Shown here in pieces: positions 39,897 to 53,552 of a stretch of 64,000 nt of DNA (positions are counted from its first letter, which is position 1; each line of letters begins with the position of its first letter). This DNA is from Buttiauxella brennerae ATCC 51605 (GTDB lineage Bacteria > Pseudomonadota > Gammaproteobacteria > Enterobacterales > Enterobacteriaceae), in assembly GCF_001654925.1 (NCBI RefSeq), contig NZ_LXER01000006.1, positions 62,001-126,000 of the forward strand, written 5' to 3'. The notes below the pieces were generated by a model that was given only the letters and a program-made list of their open reading frames with translations, made no database searches and was not told the DNA's origin. The position numbers and the translations under genes are program-made.

Positions 39897-40490
39897 TTAG
39901 TAATCCCGGTAACTGTAAATTCCCGCCGCCAATACCAATTGCTGTGACACCTCATGGGCTTTTTCACGGCTCACCAGCAAGTCGATAATCTTCAGCGCAA
40001 AATCAATAGCTGTCCCCGGCCCCTGGCTGGTTAACAGGTTGACCCGCGGATCCCACACAATACGCTTGTCCTGCCACTGAGCTTCGGGAATAGTCTCTTT
40101 CAAACCCGGGTAACCCGTCATATTCGCGATTGGGAATAATTCGTGCGGAACCAAAACCGTACCCGCTGCGGCACAAATCGCGGCAACGATACGGCCTGAA
40201 AGATGGAACTGGCGCACGGTTTCAACCAGCAGTGGACTGTCGCGAAAACACTCCGCACCTTTTAAACCGCCAGGCAAAACGATGATATCGAACTCACCGT
40301 CGGCCACTTCAACCAGCGGTGCATCAGCCAGTAGCTTTACCCCACGTGAACAGGTAATCGTCAGATTTCCATCGCTGGCAACGCTTGCCGTGGTAACGCT
40401 AATTCCACCCCGAACCAGGAGATCAATGGTGGTGACGGCTTCGGTTTCTTCAGTCCCAGGAGCCAGGCAAACCAGTGCTCGAGCGCTCAT
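39897..40490 (-). CDS. yajL: Protein/nucleic acid deglycase-chaperone YajL (DJ-1 family)
   Basis: DJ-1/PfpI superfamily protein; E. coli YajL protects proteins from oxidative and glyoxal damage, although deglycase activity is debated. The start MSARALVC is chosen (40490), with GGAG eight bases upstream; ATG 40496 is two codons earlier but too close to the ribosome site. It has 197 residues (E. coli 196). The reactive cysteine is C106 in AAICAAAG, with the conserved glutamate in the N-terminal GTEETEAV. The N-terminus overlaps panE by 41 bases in another frame. Confidence 0.94.
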   Translation of the reverse strand: MSARALVCLAPGTEETEAVTTIDLLVRGGISVTTASVASDGNLTITCSRGVKLLADAPLVEVADGEFDIIVLPGGLKGAECFRDSPLLVETVRQFHLSGRIVAAICAAAGTVLVPHELFPIANMTGYPGLKETIPEAQWQDKRIVWDPRVNLLTSQGPGTAIDFALKIIDLLVSREKAHEVSQQLVLAAGIYSYRDY

Positions 40491-41364
40491 ATTCATTCTC
40501 CTTACGCTTTATTTGTTCGTACAAGCGGCTGTTCACTGGCAATAAAAGGCCGTGTGCGCGTGCGCGTTGCAGTAAAAAACCAGTAATGTAATCAATCTCG
40601 GTGTGGCGTTCGACCCGCACGTCTGCAAGCATCGAAGAGATGTTTTCCGCCGTGCTTTCAATGACTTGGTTGGCGTAATAAAGCAGGTCTTCCGGCGTCG
40701 TATGGTGGCCTTCGCGCTCCATTACCATCGCGACTTCGTGGCAAATATCGCTGACTTCATTTTGATGCTGGCGCAAATCACCATTCGGGCAATTGTAGAG
40801 TGCGGTGAGAGGGTTAATCACGCAATTGACCGCCAGCTTCTTCCAACTGGCAGGCAGGATGTTGTCGTGCCAGGCTATTTCGGGCAATACATTGTGCAGG
40901 GTATCGGCGAGATAGCTGAAATGATGACCCGCCTCATTTCCTGGCCCAATATGCGTTATGCCATTGGCAACGTGAATAATCACGTTCCCGTCGCGGCGAG
41001 CCGCGTGTGTGGTGACGCCCAGTAAAATGGGTTGATGTATGCTGCGTAACTCTTCGAGCGTCCCCATACCGTTGTGGAGCAGCAAAATTGGGCTGTTTGC
41101 CGGTAGTCTTCCTACCAGAACTTTTACAGCGCCAGAAACCTGCCATGCTTTAAGTGTCACCAGCAACAAATCACTGTTGGCGAGAAAATCAGGATCGTTA
41201 GCGATAAGCGTTTGGTTGAACACACTGCCATCGGTTTCAACGACATTGACATGGCAAAAAGGCTGCGGTACGCGCAACCATCCCTGGACTTCATGTCCTT
41301 GCTTATAAAGTGATGCCAGCCACAGTTGGCCTAGCGCACCGCAACCCAGTACGGTGATTTTCAT
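40450..41364 (-). CDS. panE: 2-dehydropantoate 2-reductase
   Basis: Reduces ketopantoate to pantoate with NADPH in pantothenate (vitamin B5) synthesis. It has 304 residues (E. coli 303). The Rossmann loop is GCGALG at 7-12. The catalytic lysine lies in [20 protein letters not shown] (about K176), and the conserved glutamate in [13 protein letters not shown] (about E256). The 3' end overlaps the start of yajL by 41 bases, so the two are cotranscribed. It diverges from yajQ. Confidence 0.96.
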   Translation of the reverse strand: MKITVLGCGALGQLWLASLYKQGHEVQGWLRVPQPFCHVNVVETDGSVFNQTLIANDPDFLANSDLLLVTLKAWQVSGAVKVLVGRLPANSPILLLHNGMGTLEELRSIHQPILLGVTTHAARRDGNVIIHVANGITHIGPGNEAGHHFSYLADTLHNVLPEIAWHDNILPASWKKLAVNCVINPLTALYNCPNGDLRQHQNEVSDICHEVAMVMEREGHHTTPEDLLYYANQVIESTAENISSMLADVRVERHTEIDYITGFLLQRARAHGLLLPVNSRLYEQIKRKENEYERSSTGLPGSWD

Positions 41365-41491
41365 ATTGCCTCCTGGCAGCAGATGTTTGGCTTAATCTAT
41401 ATTATACAGGGCTCTCTTCTGCTTTAACGGGTTGTTTTGCGCCGCCCAGCAGGTATTATGCAACGCAACAAAAAGAGAGGGAGAAGAAAGC

Positions 41492-41983
41492 ATGCCATCT
41501 TTTGACATTGTGTCTGAAATTGATATCCAGGAAGTGCGTAACGCGATTGAAAACGCGGAGCGTGAGGTTGCAACTCGTTTTGACTTCCGTAATGTGCCGG
41601 CAACATTTGAACTGAATGAGAAAAATCAGTCCATTAAAGTTGCCAGTGAGTCTGATTTCCAGGTCAACCAACTGTTGGATATTCTTCGTGCCAAGCTGCT
41701 TAAGCGTGGTATCGAAGGGGCTTCAATTGATGTGCCAGAAGAGTTTGTGCACAGCGGTAAAACCTGGAGTGTAGAAGCGAAGCTCAAGCAGGGCATTGAA
41801 GCTGCGATTGCCAAGAAAATTGTGAAGCTGATTAAAGACAGCAAGACCAAAGTTCAGGTGCAGATTCAGGGCGAAGAGTTGCGTGTAACCGGTAAATCTC
41901 GCGACGACCTGCAAGCCGCAATGGCGCTGGTTCGTGGTGGTGATTTGGGGCAGCCGTTCCAGTTTAAAAACTTCCGCGACTGA
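41492..41983 (+). CDS. yajQ: YajQ family nucleotide-binding protein
   Basis: UPF0234 protein with two RNP-like domains; E. coli YajQ binds nucleotides and tRNA, and the Xanthomonas relative binds cyclic-di-GMP. The start MPSFDIVSE at 41492 with GGGAGAAG upstream gives 163 residues, the E. coli length. Conserved: [38 protein letters not shown], and the C-terminal [14 protein letters not shown]. It is more diverged from E. coli than its neighbours in residues 8-50. Confidence 0.95.
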   Translation: MPSFDIVSEIDIQEVRNAIENAEREVATRFDFRNVPATFELNEKNQSIKVASESDFQVNQLLDILRAKLLKRGIEGASIDVPEEFVHSGKTWSVEAKLKQGIEAAIAKKIVKLIKDSKTKVQVQIQGEELRVTGKSRDDLQAAMALVRGGDLGQPFQFKNFRD

Positions 41984-41987
41984 TTTA

Positions 41988-42070
41988 CACCCTCACCCCG
42001 GCCCTCTCCCCCTGGAGAGGGGGAAAACCGAGCAAATGCCCTCTCCCTCAGAGAGAGGGCTAGGGTGAGG
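41988..42070. repeat. Pyrimidine-rich palindromic repeat, copy D (yajQ/yajR)
   Basis: Starts CACCCTCACCCCGGCCCTCTC and ends GAGAGGGCTAGGGTGAGG. Two hairpins, CCCTCTCCCC/GGAGAGGGGG and CCCTCTCCC/GAGAGAGGG, in inverted-dimer order. It begins four bases after the yajQ stop and ends seven bases before the yajR stop. Confidence 0.85.
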
Positions 42071-42077
42071 CTTGTTT

Positions 42078-43439
42078 TTACCCTTTAACCAACTGCTCAA
42101 TCTCAAACCGATTCGTAAGCTTGCTGTCTATCTTCACGTAAGCGCTGCGTTCGGTCGCGATAATATTCACATCACTCACGCCATTATGTGCCAGTAAACG
42201 CTGCTTCAGTGATTCATCTACGTCTACACTTTCCGGCAATTCAATGCGTAAGCTCGCCACATACGGCGGTTCAGTCATGGTGCTACTTACCAGCAGCCAC
42301 ACCATCGCCAGTAACGCACCCGCCAGGAATACGGTTTGCGAATCAAATAACCCGTCAATCCAACCGCCCAGCGAGCCACCAATGGCTACACCCAAAAACT
42401 GGCTAGTGGAATAAATCCCCATTGCGGTACCTTTGTAACCCGCGGGAGATTCCTTGCTGATGAGCGACGGTAAAATAGCTTCCATCAGGTTAAAGGCTAA
42501 GAAGAACAGCTGCACGCCTAACACCAGTTCCCAGAAGTGCGGGCCTGAGCCCCACAGCACAATCTCAGCAATCAGCAGCAGTGCAACACAGCCGACAAAC
42601 ACCCGCTTCATGCGGCGTTTTACTTCGGCGTAAATGATAAACGGCACGACAGATGCAAAAGCGATGAGCATCGTGCAGAGGTAAATTTTCCAGTGCTCAG
42701 ACGCCGGGAAACCTGCCTGCTCGAGTTGGCCGGGGAGGGCGACAAACGTCGACATCAACATGATGTGCAGGCACATGATGCCAAAGTTCAGTTTGAGCAA
42801 TTTAGGCTCGGCCAGCACTTTGCTAAAGCAGCCTTTTACCATGCCTGATTCGCGGTTAAGTACATGGCTTTTGGTGTTTGGCACCACCCACAAGGTGATT
42901 AAAATACCGCTGGTTGCCAGAACTGCAATCATCCAGAACAGCGCATTCAAGCCCAGGCTGTGAGTAATAATGGGGCCAAGTACCATGGCGATGGCAAAAG
43001 TGACACCAAAACTCACGCCGATAAATGCCATCGCTTTCGTTCGATTCTGCTCGCGAGTTAAATCAGAAAGCAGTGCCATGACCGCAGCGGCAATGGCTCC
43101 AGAGCCTTGCAATGCCCGGCCAAGAATAACGCCCCATATGGATTCAGAGAGTGCTGCGACGACGCTTCCAAGAACGAAAATCAGCAAGCCACCGATGATC
43201 AGAGGTTTGCGGCCAATGCGGTCGGAAAGCAGGCCAAAGGGGATCTGGAAGATAGCCTGAGCCAGTCCATAAATACCGATGGCAATACCAATGAGTGCTT
43301 CACTGGCACCCTGTAGCGCCATTCCGTAAGTAGTAAGAACCGGTAGCACCATAAACATGCCGAGCATGCGCAGTGAAAATACCGTGCCTAAACCCCACGT
43401 CGCACGTAACTCGACGGGCGTCATTTTGTAATCGTTCAT
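42078..43439 (-). CDS. yajR: MFS transporter YajR
   Basis: Proton-coupled drug/H+ antiporter-like MFS protein of unknown natural substrate. It starts at ATG 43439 (MNDYKMTPVELRATWGLGTVFSLRMLGMFMV) with GAGG upstream, giving 453 residues (E. coli 454). Twelve helices; the MFS motif A LLSDRIGRKPL lies between helices 2 and 3. The C-terminal about 65 residues (LRIELPESVDVDE... to EQLVKG) form the cytoplasmic ferredoxin-like YAM domain that defines YajR. A GTG two codons upstream is an alternative start. Confidence 0.95.
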   Translation of the reverse strand: MNDYKMTPVELRATWGLGTVFSLRMLGMFMVLPVLTTYGMALQGASEALIGIAIGIYGLAQAIFQIPFGLLSDRIGRKPLIIGGLLIFVLGSVVAALSESIWGVILGRALQGSGAIAAAVMALLSDLTREQNRTKAMAFIGVSFGVTFAIAMVLGPIITHSLGLNALFWMIAVLATSGILITLWVVPNTKSHVLNRESGMVKGCFSKVLAEPKLLKLNFGIMCLHIMLMSTFVALPGQLEQAGFPASEHWKIYLCTMLIAFASVVPFIIYAEVKRRMKRVFVGCVALLLIAEIVLWGSGPHFWELVLGVQLFFLAFNLMEAILPSLISKESPAGYKGTAMGIYSTSQFLGVAIGGSLGGWIDGLFDSQTVFLAGALLAMVWLLVSSTMTEPPYVASLRIELPESVDVDESLKQRLLAHNGVSDVNIIATERSAYVKIDSKLTNRFEIEQLVKG

Positions 43440-43548
43440 TACCACCTCAGATAAAAAGCAGGCCTTAGTGTAGTGCGTGGGCAGGGGAGGGTAAATGGCT
43501 GGTTGTTTAATAAATATTACAACGTTGAATGCTTGATGGCACTAATAA

Positions 43549-43572
43549 AAAAGGGCGCAATTGCGCCCTTTT
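43549..43572. terminator. Terminator of the cyo operon
   Basis: A perfect 24-base palindrome AAAAGGGCGCAA/TTGCGCCCTTTT lies 15-38 bases past the cyoE stop. On the minus strand it ends in a T run. Confidence 0.9.
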
Positions 43573-43586
43573 ATGAGGTTCATGAC

Positions 43587-44474
43587 TTACCAGACGTAAG
43601 TCAGCAGATGTTGTGGATCTGGCACCATGAAATCGACCGACATCATCACGCTTAATGAAGTGATAGCGACAATAGAAAAGACGAACAATTTGCGCGCCCA
43701 GACTTTATCGTCTTCAACTTTATAGCCACGTAATGCCATGCCCAACCACCAGACGCTAACCGCAGCGGCAACAACCAGATATTTCCATCCGGCATAACCG
43801 CCTAGTGACAGCATCAGCGTTGCGACAGCAAAAGCGATGATATAAACCGTAATATGGTTTTTCGCGACCGAAATCCCTTTAACCACAGGCAACACCGGAA
43901 TGTTGGCTGCCTGGTAATCTTTAAAGCGGAAGATAGCAATCGCGTACGAGTGCGGCATCTGCCACAGGCTAAAGATAGCCAGCAGGATTAACGCGCCGGC
44001 ATCAAATTCATTGGTTACAGCGCAGTAACCAATAACCGGAGGTGCAGCCCCTGACAGGCTGCCGATCAGCGTGCCGTAAACGGATTTACGTTTCATGTAC
44101 AGGCTATAAACGCCGACATAAACCACAAAGCCCATTACGCCTAACCACATGGCCAGCGGGTTGGCACCAAACCACAACAGCATGAAGCCAGCAATACCCA
44201 ACAAGGTGGCGTATACCAGCGAGGTTTTCGGCGCAATCAAGCCTTTGACCAAAACCCTGTTCTTGGTTCTCTCCATTTTGCGGTCAATATCGCGGTCAAT
44301 GAAGTTGTTATAAACACAACCTGATGCCACGACCAACGACACCCCTACCAGGGTGGAGATAAACAAGGAGTAATCAATACTGCCCTTTGAGGCCAGTAAA
44401 AATCCGCCAATGACAGAAATTAAATTGCCGAAAATAATTCCAGGCTTCGTCACTTGTAGGTATTGCTTAATCAT
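43587..44474 (-). CDS. cyoE: Heme O synthase (protoheme IX farnesyltransferase)
   Basis: Inner-membrane UbiA-family prenyltransferase that farnesylates heme b to heme O, needed for the bo3 oxidase. The start [17 protein letters not shown] gives 295 residues (E. coli 296); the frame stays open far upstream inside cyoD. The aspartate-rich motif [12 protein letters not shown] is near residue 65 and the second conserved loop [13 protein letters not shown] is present. Farnesyl diphosphate comes from IspA, also in this window. Last gene of cyoABCDE. Confidence 0.97.
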   Translation of the reverse strand: MIKQYLQVTKPGIIFGNLISVIGGFLLASKGSIDYSLFISTLVGVSLVVASGCVYNNFIDRDIDRKMERTKNRVLVKGLIAPKTSLVYATLLGIAGFMLLWFGANPLAMWLGVMGFVVYVGVYSLYMKRKSVYGTLIGSLSGAAPPVIGYCAVTNEFDAGALILLAIFSLWQMPHSYAIAIFRFKDYQAANIPVLPVVKGISVAKNHITVYIIAFAVATLMLSLGGYAGWKYLVVAAAVSVWWLGMALRGYKVEDDKVWARKLFVFSIVAITSLSVMMSVDFMVPDPQHLLTYVW

Positions 44475-44485
44475 ATACGCCGCTC

Positions 44486-44814
44486 TTAGTGAACCATCAT
44501 GTTCTGGTTGAGGTTCCACATAATCCAGATAGAGCCGACCACCAGAATGGCAATTATCAGCGCAGTAAAGGCAAAGGCCACCAGGTTCCAACGCTCCTCA
44601 GAAGAGGTGTTCATGTGCAAGAAGCACACCAGGTGAACCAGAATCTGTACTACCGCACTCCCCAGCACCACGCCAAGAATCACGGCGTGGGAGGCAGTAC
44701 CTGACATGACCATCCAGAACGGGATCGCCGTCAGGATGATGGACAGGATAAAACCTGTCATATAGGTTTTAACGCTACCGTGGTGGGCGCCAGCGTGTTC
44801 ATTTGAATGGCTCA

Positions 44815-44815
<1 letters not shown>
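44486..44815 (-). CDS. cyoD: Cytochrome bo3 ubiquinol oxidase subunit IV
   Basis: Small three-helix subunit that helps assemble the metal centre of subunit I. The start [22 protein letters not shown] gives 109 residues, the E. coli length; upstream in-frame codons overlap cyoC and are not conserved. The stop is 11 bases before the cyoE start. The ATG overlaps the cyoC stop by one base, so translation is coupled. Confidence 0.96.
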
Positions 44816-48377
<3,562 letters not shown>

Positions 48378-48851
48378 TTAACGACCTCAATTCCGGGGAG
48401 CTCTAATTGTCGTTTAAAGTGTGAAGGCATTTTACGGGAAGGTTACATTACTGTAAACATGAATGGCGTAGTGTCAGTGTGGTGTTACCGGGTTCTGCCG
48501 ACAATGTCACATAGAATGCAACAAACTGTAAAATATCGAGATAGCCCGCAACCGTGCTGGGTTATAACGAAAACCTATGTTGCTATAAATAGTACAGGGC
48601 AATTGGTATAACCAATCATTTTGTTAAACATAAATTTAACAATTTAGCATCAATTAACAAACGAAATGAGTTACAAATTAATTTATCGACGGGCTGAATC
48701 GGTTAAAGGTACAGAGAAAATAATTTTCCTGCTAATAATGCAAAAAAACAGACTTGCTTTCGCCAATTAATTCATCACATAAATATTTGCATGTTAATCG
48801 AACGATATAGTTACTGAACGAAATTTATTATTTTTATTAATCTGACGGATT
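48378..48851 (-). promoter_or_regulatory. cyo operon promoter region
   Basis: The 474-base, A+T-rich gap between ampG and cyoA, the longest gene-free stretch of the window. Several GTTAA/TTAAC motifs at 48620-48665 could belong to ArcA sites (TGTTAATTAA type), which repress cyo in E. coli. On the minus strand TTTACA-N17-TGACAT (near 48500-48530) is a possible promoter. No single site is certain and no small gene is visible. Confidence 0.45.
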
Positions 48852-50327
48852 TTACACTAAAGCTGATTTCCGCAACGCCAGATAATCAAGTATCCCTCCG
48901 AGTAAAATTCCACCCACTGCAAACAACGCTCCCCATTCCAGGAACTGAATGTTGAACGCCCAGTTTGTCAGGCCTGTCGCATTGGTAATTAACACCACCA
49001 ACCATACCGCCAGCAGGACACAACCTAACATCAATGCCTGAAGCGCTATACGATAAGCGGAAGAAAATTCGCTTCGCGGAATAAAACTATCGTGATTCTG
49101 GGTGTATTCCAGCGTTGTTTTGCAAACCAAAAGCAACAAAATGCCCGGAACGGCAGCCACTACTGAGAATAAGTAAAAAGTAGGCCAGCCTTGCGCTTCA
49201 ACGAACCAGCCGGCAATCGGGCCAACATAAACGCGGCCAACTGCGGATAACGCTGAAAGCAGGGCAAATTGAGTAGCGGAAAATGACTTATTACACAGCG
49301 TCATCAACAGCGCGACAAAAGCTGCCGTGCCCATGCCGCCACAGAGGTTTTCAAAGAAAACGGCTGTTGCCATACTGAACATATTCTTATCGGTGACCGA
49401 TAAAATCCAGTAACCGGCATTGGAAACGCCCTGTAAAACGCCAAAGATCAGTAAAGCGCGGAACAGCGACAGGCGCTGCATCAAAATGCCGCCGTAGAGC
49501 GCGCCAACGATGGTGGCAATAAGTCCCAGCGATTTATTCACCACACCCACTTCACCGGCATCAAAACCGACGCCGCGAATCAAAAATGTGGTTGTCAAAC
49601 TCATGGCGAATGCATCGCCAAGTTTGTACAACACAATCAGTAGCATAATGAGCCAGGCATTGTTGCGGCCAAAGAAATCACGCAGTGGAGCAACTACAGC
49701 TTGTTCGAGACTTTTGGGGACCGGAATGGCGTCTGTGGGTTCTGGGGCAAACAAAGTGGCGATGATACAAGGCAGCATCAATGCGGCCATCAGCCAGTAC
49801 ATTCCTTGCCAGCCGAGGTATCTATCCGCAAGCCAAAGCGCCAGACCGCCGGATACCAGCATTGCCAGTCGATAACCCAATACGCTTATTGCCGCGCCAG
49901 TACCGCGTTCTTCTGCGGGGAGAATATCCGTTTTCCACGCATCAAAAACGATATCTTGCGAAGCCGAGCAGAAAGCAATGACAACAGCTAAAGCGGCCAT
50001 CCAACGGAGTTGCGAGCCAGGTTCAAGGAAACCCATGCCCGCAATAGCAATCAGCAGCAGAATCTGAGTGATCAGCAACCAACCACGACGACGCCCAAGC
50101 AGCGGCGGCGTGTATCTGTCCATTATTGGCGACCACAGAAACTTAAATACATAGGCTTGCCCGACAAGCGAGAAGAAACCAATGGTTTTAAGATCGATGT
50201 TCTCAACCGTCATCCATGCTTGTAGCGTGCCGGAAGTGAGGGCGAGAGGGAGGCCGGAGGCAAAGCCTAAAATCAACAGAATGGCTGATTTTGGTTGCTG
50301 AAAAAGACGTAGATAGTGGTTGGGCAT
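48852..50327 (-). CDS. ampG: Muropeptide permease AmpG
   Basis: Inner-membrane MFS-type permease that imports GlcNAc-anhydroMurNAc-peptides for cell wall recycling; it controls inducible AmpC beta-lactamase where ampR-ampC are present. The start MPNHYLRLFQQPKSAILL gives 491 residues, the E. coli length; the frame begins ten codons earlier without conservation. About fourteen hydrophobic segments; conserved GFASGLPLALTSGTLQAWM, SPIMDRYTPPLLGRRRGW and SASQDIVFDAWKTD. It follows yajG by 48 bases in one unit. Confidence 0.96.
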   Translation of the reverse strand: MPNHYLRLFQQPKSAILLILGFASGLPLALTSGTLQAWMTVENIDLKTIGFFSLVGQAYVFKFLWSPIMDRYTPPLLGRRRGWLLITQILLLIAIAGMGFLEPGSQLRWMAALAVVIAFCSASQDIVFDAWKTDILPAEERGTGAAISVLGYRLAMLVSGGLALWLADRYLGWQGMYWLMAALMLPCIIATLFAPEPTDAIPVPKSLEQAVVAPLRDFFGRNNAWLIMLLIVLYKLGDAFAMSLTTTFLIRGVGFDAGEVGVVNKSLGLIATIVGALYGGILMQRLSLFRALLIFGVLQGVSNAGYWILSVTDKNMFSMATAVFFENLCGGMGTAAFVALLMTLCNKSFSATQFALLSALSAVGRVYVGPIAGWFVEAQGWPTFYLFSVVAAVPGILLLLVCKTTLEYTQNHDSFIPRSEFSSAYRIALQALMLGCVLLAVWLVVLITNATGLTNWAFNIQFLEWGALFAVGGILLGGILDYLALRKSALV

Positions 50328-50375
50328 ACTCAGCTCTACAGCCAGCCCGCATGACACGGGCTGGTGGGGTATTGA

Positions 50376-50954
50376 TTAACGAGCGTTCTGCTTAATAAAG
50401 TCGTGAACGCTGGTGTCCTGAGCCATATCAGCAATGGTGTCAGTCAATACGGAGTTCACCGCATTGGCGATATTCTTGTTGGTGGCCTGGAACGCCCCTT
50501 CTACGTTGTAGCTGGAACGGTAGTTTTTGGTCATCTTGTTACCATTTTTCGCCGTCGCAATAATCACGATATCTGCTTTAGTAGCGATGTTGTAACGGAC
50601 GCTGCCCTGAGACACGTCTGCATACAGCTGGTTTACGATGATTTGCAGGTCAACCGGGCTGTTTGGCCCAATCATATAACCACGAGCCGTCATCTGTTTT
50701 TCCAGCACTTCTTGCAGTAAGAAGCGCAGGTCACGAGATGGCGTCAGGGTAACCAGTTGGTTATCACGCGTGACTTTAGCCAGCGCCTGGTCTTTACGTT
50801 GATCTGCACCGTTGATGCTGACAGTCACACCCATCAAGCTTGGGTCTTGCTGTGGCAAGCTAATGGTTGGAGAAACATCAATGGTCGTTGGTGGTGTTGC
50901 ACAGCTGGCCAGCATAAATACGGCGACCAACGGGAATAATAGTTTTTTTAACAT
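50376..50954 (-). CDS. yajG: YajG lipoprotein
   Basis: A 192-residue lipoprotein equal in length to E. coli YajG (DUF799-like group). The lipobox LASC has its cysteine at residue 18, followed by alanine, so an outer-membrane location is expected. Conserved SLMGVTVSINGADQR, LTPSRDLRFLLQEVLEKQMTARGY and the C-terminus DFIKQNAR. Function unknown; the association with ampG hints at the envelope. Divergent from bolA. Confidence 0.94.
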   Translation of the reverse strand: MLKKLLFPLVAVFMLASCATPPTTIDVSPTISLPQQDPSLMGVTVSINGADQRKDQALAKVTRDNQLVTLTPSRDLRFLLQEVLEKQMTARGYMIGPNSPVDLQIIVNQLYADVSQGSVRYNIATKADIVIIATAKNGNKMTKNYRSSYNVEGAFQATNKNIANAVNSVLTDTIADMAQDTSVHDFIKQNAR

Positions 50955-51259
50955 GTTCGCTATCTCAATGTACTCAAGGGGCAGGCAGATAAAAAATCAC
51001 GCCATCATAACACTGCGGTTGCCCAGGGGAAGTAGTTAACGCACGTAATTTCATCGCGTTGCGCTTTTTCTGAGCGGTTGCAAAGCTATCTGACCACTTT
51101 GCCCTCGATTAGTGCCGTAATCACATTAATCTACAGGGGCTTGGCTTAGAAAATCAGACGAAAGCTAAATAATTGTTGTAATTCCGTTATTAAAACGGCT
51201 AAAAGCGGCTAACATTTAAAGGGATGAGTGGCATCTCTACGCAGTCGAGGAGAAAGTTC
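50955..51259. other. yajG-bolA divergent promoter region
   Basis: A 305-base gap with promoters for both directions expected. On the plus strand CGGCTA occurs twice (51196-51201 and 51206-51211), the second in CGGCTAACA (51206-51214), which matches the gearbox -10 CGGCNAGTA at 7 of 9 positions. In E. coli bolA1p is a gearbox promoter active in stationary phase. No other feature is certain. Confidence 0.4.
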
Positions 51260-51577
51260 ATGATGATGCGCGAGCAAATAGAATCAAAATTAAGGGCAGC
51301 GTTTGAACCCGTGTTCCTGGAAGTCGTGGATGAAAGCTATCGTCACAATGTCCCGGCGGGTTCCGAGAGTCATTTTAAAGTGGTTCTGGTCAGCGATCGT
51401 TTTGTAGGAGAGCGTTTCTTAAATCGTCACCGTATGATTTACGGCACGTTAAGCGTGGAACTCTCAACTACCGTGCATGCGCTGGCGCTGCATACCTACG
51501 CCATTAAGGAATGGGAAGGGTTGCATGACACTGTTTTAGCCTCCCCACCTTGCCGTGGAGCAGGGTCAATCGCCTGA
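51260..51577 (+). CDS. bolA: Transcriptional regulator BolA
   Basis: Stress and stationary-phase morphogene; regulates cell shape and biofilm genes, and pairs with monothiol glutaredoxin. The start ATG 51260 has GAGGAG eight bases upstream and gives 105 residues, the E. coli length. The class II KH-like fold with [35 protein letters not shown] and [14 protein letters not shown] is intact, with the conserved histidine in ALALHTY. A terminator lies about 70 bases after the stop. Confidence 0.96.
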   Translation: MMMREQIESKLRAAFEPVFLEVVDESYRHNVPAGSESHFKVVLVSDRFVGERFLNRHRMIYGTLSVELSTTVHALALHTYAIKEWEGLHDTVLASPPCRGAGSIA

Positions 51578-51645
51578 AGTTAACCTTCAGGCTTGCAACA
51601 GAGGGAGCTTTTCCTTTATGTTGCGGTATATGAATCGTGTTTTAC

Positions 51646-51671
51646 AAAACGGCCTGCGGGCCGTTTTGTTT
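51646..51671 (+). terminator. Terminator between bolA and tig
   Basis: Stem AAAACGGCC/GGCCGTTTT (51646-51667) with a TGCG loop, then TGTTTTGT. A second stem, CCTGAAG/CTTCAGG, lies over the bolA stop (51573-51591). Confidence 0.85.
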
Positions 51672-51933
51672 TGTCTGAAATAGCCCTCGTTATTCCAGGG
51701 TTTGGGCAAAAAATCCAAAAGAACTGTGAAAAGGGCCGCAGCAACACTGTGTTGCCGTTCTCGACTCACCTTGGTGATGCCGCTATAATGCTGCGTCTTA
51801 TTTTTCGGAATGTCTTCGGGACGATTCTGACGACAGGGAATGTGATTCTGATACAGAAGGCATCCCGGTTCTGCGGAGTGCAAATGAGCGCTTCCAGAGT
51901 TGACCGAGCACTGTGATTTTTTGAGGTAACAAG
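51672..51933 (+). promoter_or_regulatory. tig promoter and leader
   Basis: A perfect -10 TATAAT at 51784-51789; a -35 is less clear (TCGACT with 17-base spacing). The leader to the tig ATG is about 140 bases. A TTTTTTGAGGTAACAAG ribosome site precedes the ATG. Confidence 0.55.
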
Positions 51934-53232
51934 ATGCAAGTTTCAGTTGAAACCACTCAGGGCCTTGGCCGCCGTCTCACGATTACTATCGCTGCAGACA
52001 GCATCGAAACCGCTGTAAAAAGCGAGCTGGTCAACGTGGCAAAGAAAGCCCGTATCGACGGTTTCCGTAAAGGAAAAGTGCCGATGACCGTTATCGCACA
52101 ACGCTATGGCGCTTCTGTTCGCCAGGACGTGTTGGGCGAACTGATGAGCCGCAACTTTGTTGAAGCGATCATCAAAGAAAAAATCAATCCAGCTGGCGCA
52201 CCGAACTACGTTCCAGGCGAATACAAACTGGGCGAAGACTTCACCTACGCGGTTGAGTTTGAAGTGTACCCAGAAGTTGAGCTGCAGGGTCTGGAAGCAA
52301 TCGAAGTTGAAAAACCGGTTGTTGAAGTGACTGACGAAGACGTTGATGCAATGCTGGACACCCTGCGTAAGCAGCAGGCGACCTGGAAAGACTCTGACGC
52401 TGCTGCAACTGCAGAAGACCGCGTAACCATCGACTTCACCGGTTCTGTAGACGGCGAAGTATTCGAAGGCGGCAAAGCGTCTGACTTCGTACTGGCAATG
52501 GGCCAGGGTCGTATGATCCCAGGCTTCGAAGACGGTCTGGTTGGTCACAAAGCTGGCGAAGAATTCACTATCGAAGTGACCTTCCCGGAAGATTACCACG
52601 CTGAAAACCTGAAAGGTAAAGCGGCTAAGTTCGACATCGTTCTGAAGAAAGTTGAAGAGCGTGAACTGCCAGAATTTACTGAAGAATTCATCAAACGTTT
52701 CGGCGTTGAAGATGGTTCTGTTGCAGGTCTGCGTACCGAAGTGCGTAAAAATATGGATCGTGAGCTGAAAGGCGCTGTGCGTAACCGCATCAAGTCTCAA
52801 GCAATCGACGGTCTGGTTAACGCGAACAACATCGACGTTCCAGCAGCACTGATTGACAGCGAAATCGACGTTCTGCGTCGCCAGGCTGCTCAGCGTTTTG
52901 GTGGCAACGAGAAACAAGCGCTGGAACTGCCACGTGAACTGTTCGAAGAACAAGCTAAACGTCGTGTAGTTGTTGGCCTGCTGCTGGGCGAAGTGATTCG
53001 TACCCATGAGCTGAAAGCTGATGAAGAACGCGTTAAAGGTCTGATCGAAGAAATGGCTTCTGCCTACGAAGATCCGACTGAAGTTGTAGAATTCTACGGC
53101 AAAAACAAAGAACTGATGGACAACATGCGTAATGTTGCTCTGGAAGAACAAGCTGTTGAAGCTGTTCTGTCTAAAGCGAAAGTGACTGAGAAAGCCACTA
53201 ACTTTAGCGAACTGATGAACCAGCAAGCTTAA
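51934..53232 (+). CDS. tig: Trigger factor (ribosome-bound chaperone, PPIase)
   Basis: First chaperone to meet nascent chains at the ribosome tunnel exit; also a peptidyl-prolyl isomerase. The 432 residues equal E. coli TF. The ribosome-binding motif GFRKGKVP is at 43-50; the FKBP-type domain spans about 150-245 ([28 protein letters not shown]), with helical C-terminal arms after that. Codon use is strongly biased (almost no TTA, CTA or TCA), typical of a highly expressed gene, and this leaves a long open antisense frame. Confidence 0.98.
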   Translation: MQVSVETTQGLGRRLTITIAADSIETAVKSELVNVAKKARIDGFRKGKVPMTVIAQRYGASVRQDVLGELMSRNFVEAIIKEKINPAGAPNYVPGEYKLGEDFTYAVEFEVYPEVELQGLEAIEVEKPVVEVTDEDVDAMLDTLRKQQATWKDSDAAATAEDRVTIDFTGSVDGEVFEGGKASDFVLAMGQGRMIPGFEDGLVGHKAGEEFTIEVTFPEDYHAENLKGKAAKFDIVLKKVEERELPEFTEEFIKRFGVEDGSVAGLRTEVRKNMDRELKGAVRNRIKSQAIDGLVNANNIDVPAALIDSEIDVLRRQAAQRFGGNEKQALELPRELFEEQAKRRVVVGLLLGEVIRTHELKADEERVKGLIEEMASAYEDPTEVVEFYGKNKELMDNMRNVALEEQAVEAVLSKAKVTEKATNFSELMNQQA

Positions 53233-53271
53233 GCATAATTTTTGGCATCATCGCCAAAATATTGCTGCATC

Positions 53272-53305
53272 AAGCCCGTCACCCATAGGTGGCGGGCTTT
53301 TTTTA
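53272..53305 (+). terminator. Rho-independent terminator after tig
   Basis: Stem AAGCCCGTCACC/GGTGGCGGGCTT with a CATA loop, followed by seven T. Confidence 0.93.
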
Positions 53306-53375
53306 TCAGTGACTCTCTGAAAACCCATCATAAAACGCAGTTTCAGGGTTAGCGTAACAAGAAAAGGTTGTTATG

Positions 53376-53405
53376 CTTGAAACAGGGCAAGCTCATCCCC
53401 ATAAA
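53376..53405 (+). promoter_or_regulatory. Sigma-32 heat-shock promoter of clpPX
   Basis: -35 CTTGAAA (53376-53382), a 14-base spacer, and -10 CCCCATAAA (53397-53405): a near-perfect RpoH promoter, about 150 bases before the clpP ATG. The rest of the 320-base tig-clpP gap holds only the tig terminator and the leader. Confidence 0.88.
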
Positions 53406-53552
53406 TACGGGTATGGCTCGAACATGGATCCCTGACTGATAATCCGTCCGAATAAAGGTAATAGGTGTAAGCAGGAGCGTAGTCTTCTTCTGGCACCTCA
53501 AGTAGAATCAGTGCTGCAGGTATCGAAGGCTTAATTATTCCAGGAGACGGAA

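Noticed and set aside
33971-42070. CRISPR-like array in the CCCTCTCCC repeats
   Set aside because: Copies are kilobases apart, palindromic and without regular spacers; they are dispersed intergenic palindromes.
51943-53226. A 427-codon open frame antisense to tig
   Set aside because: It mirrors tig almost exactly. It exists because tig avoids TTA, CTA and TCA codons, whose complements are stops. Its product is rich in Phe, Asn, Gln and His with no recognisable domain and no ribosome site.
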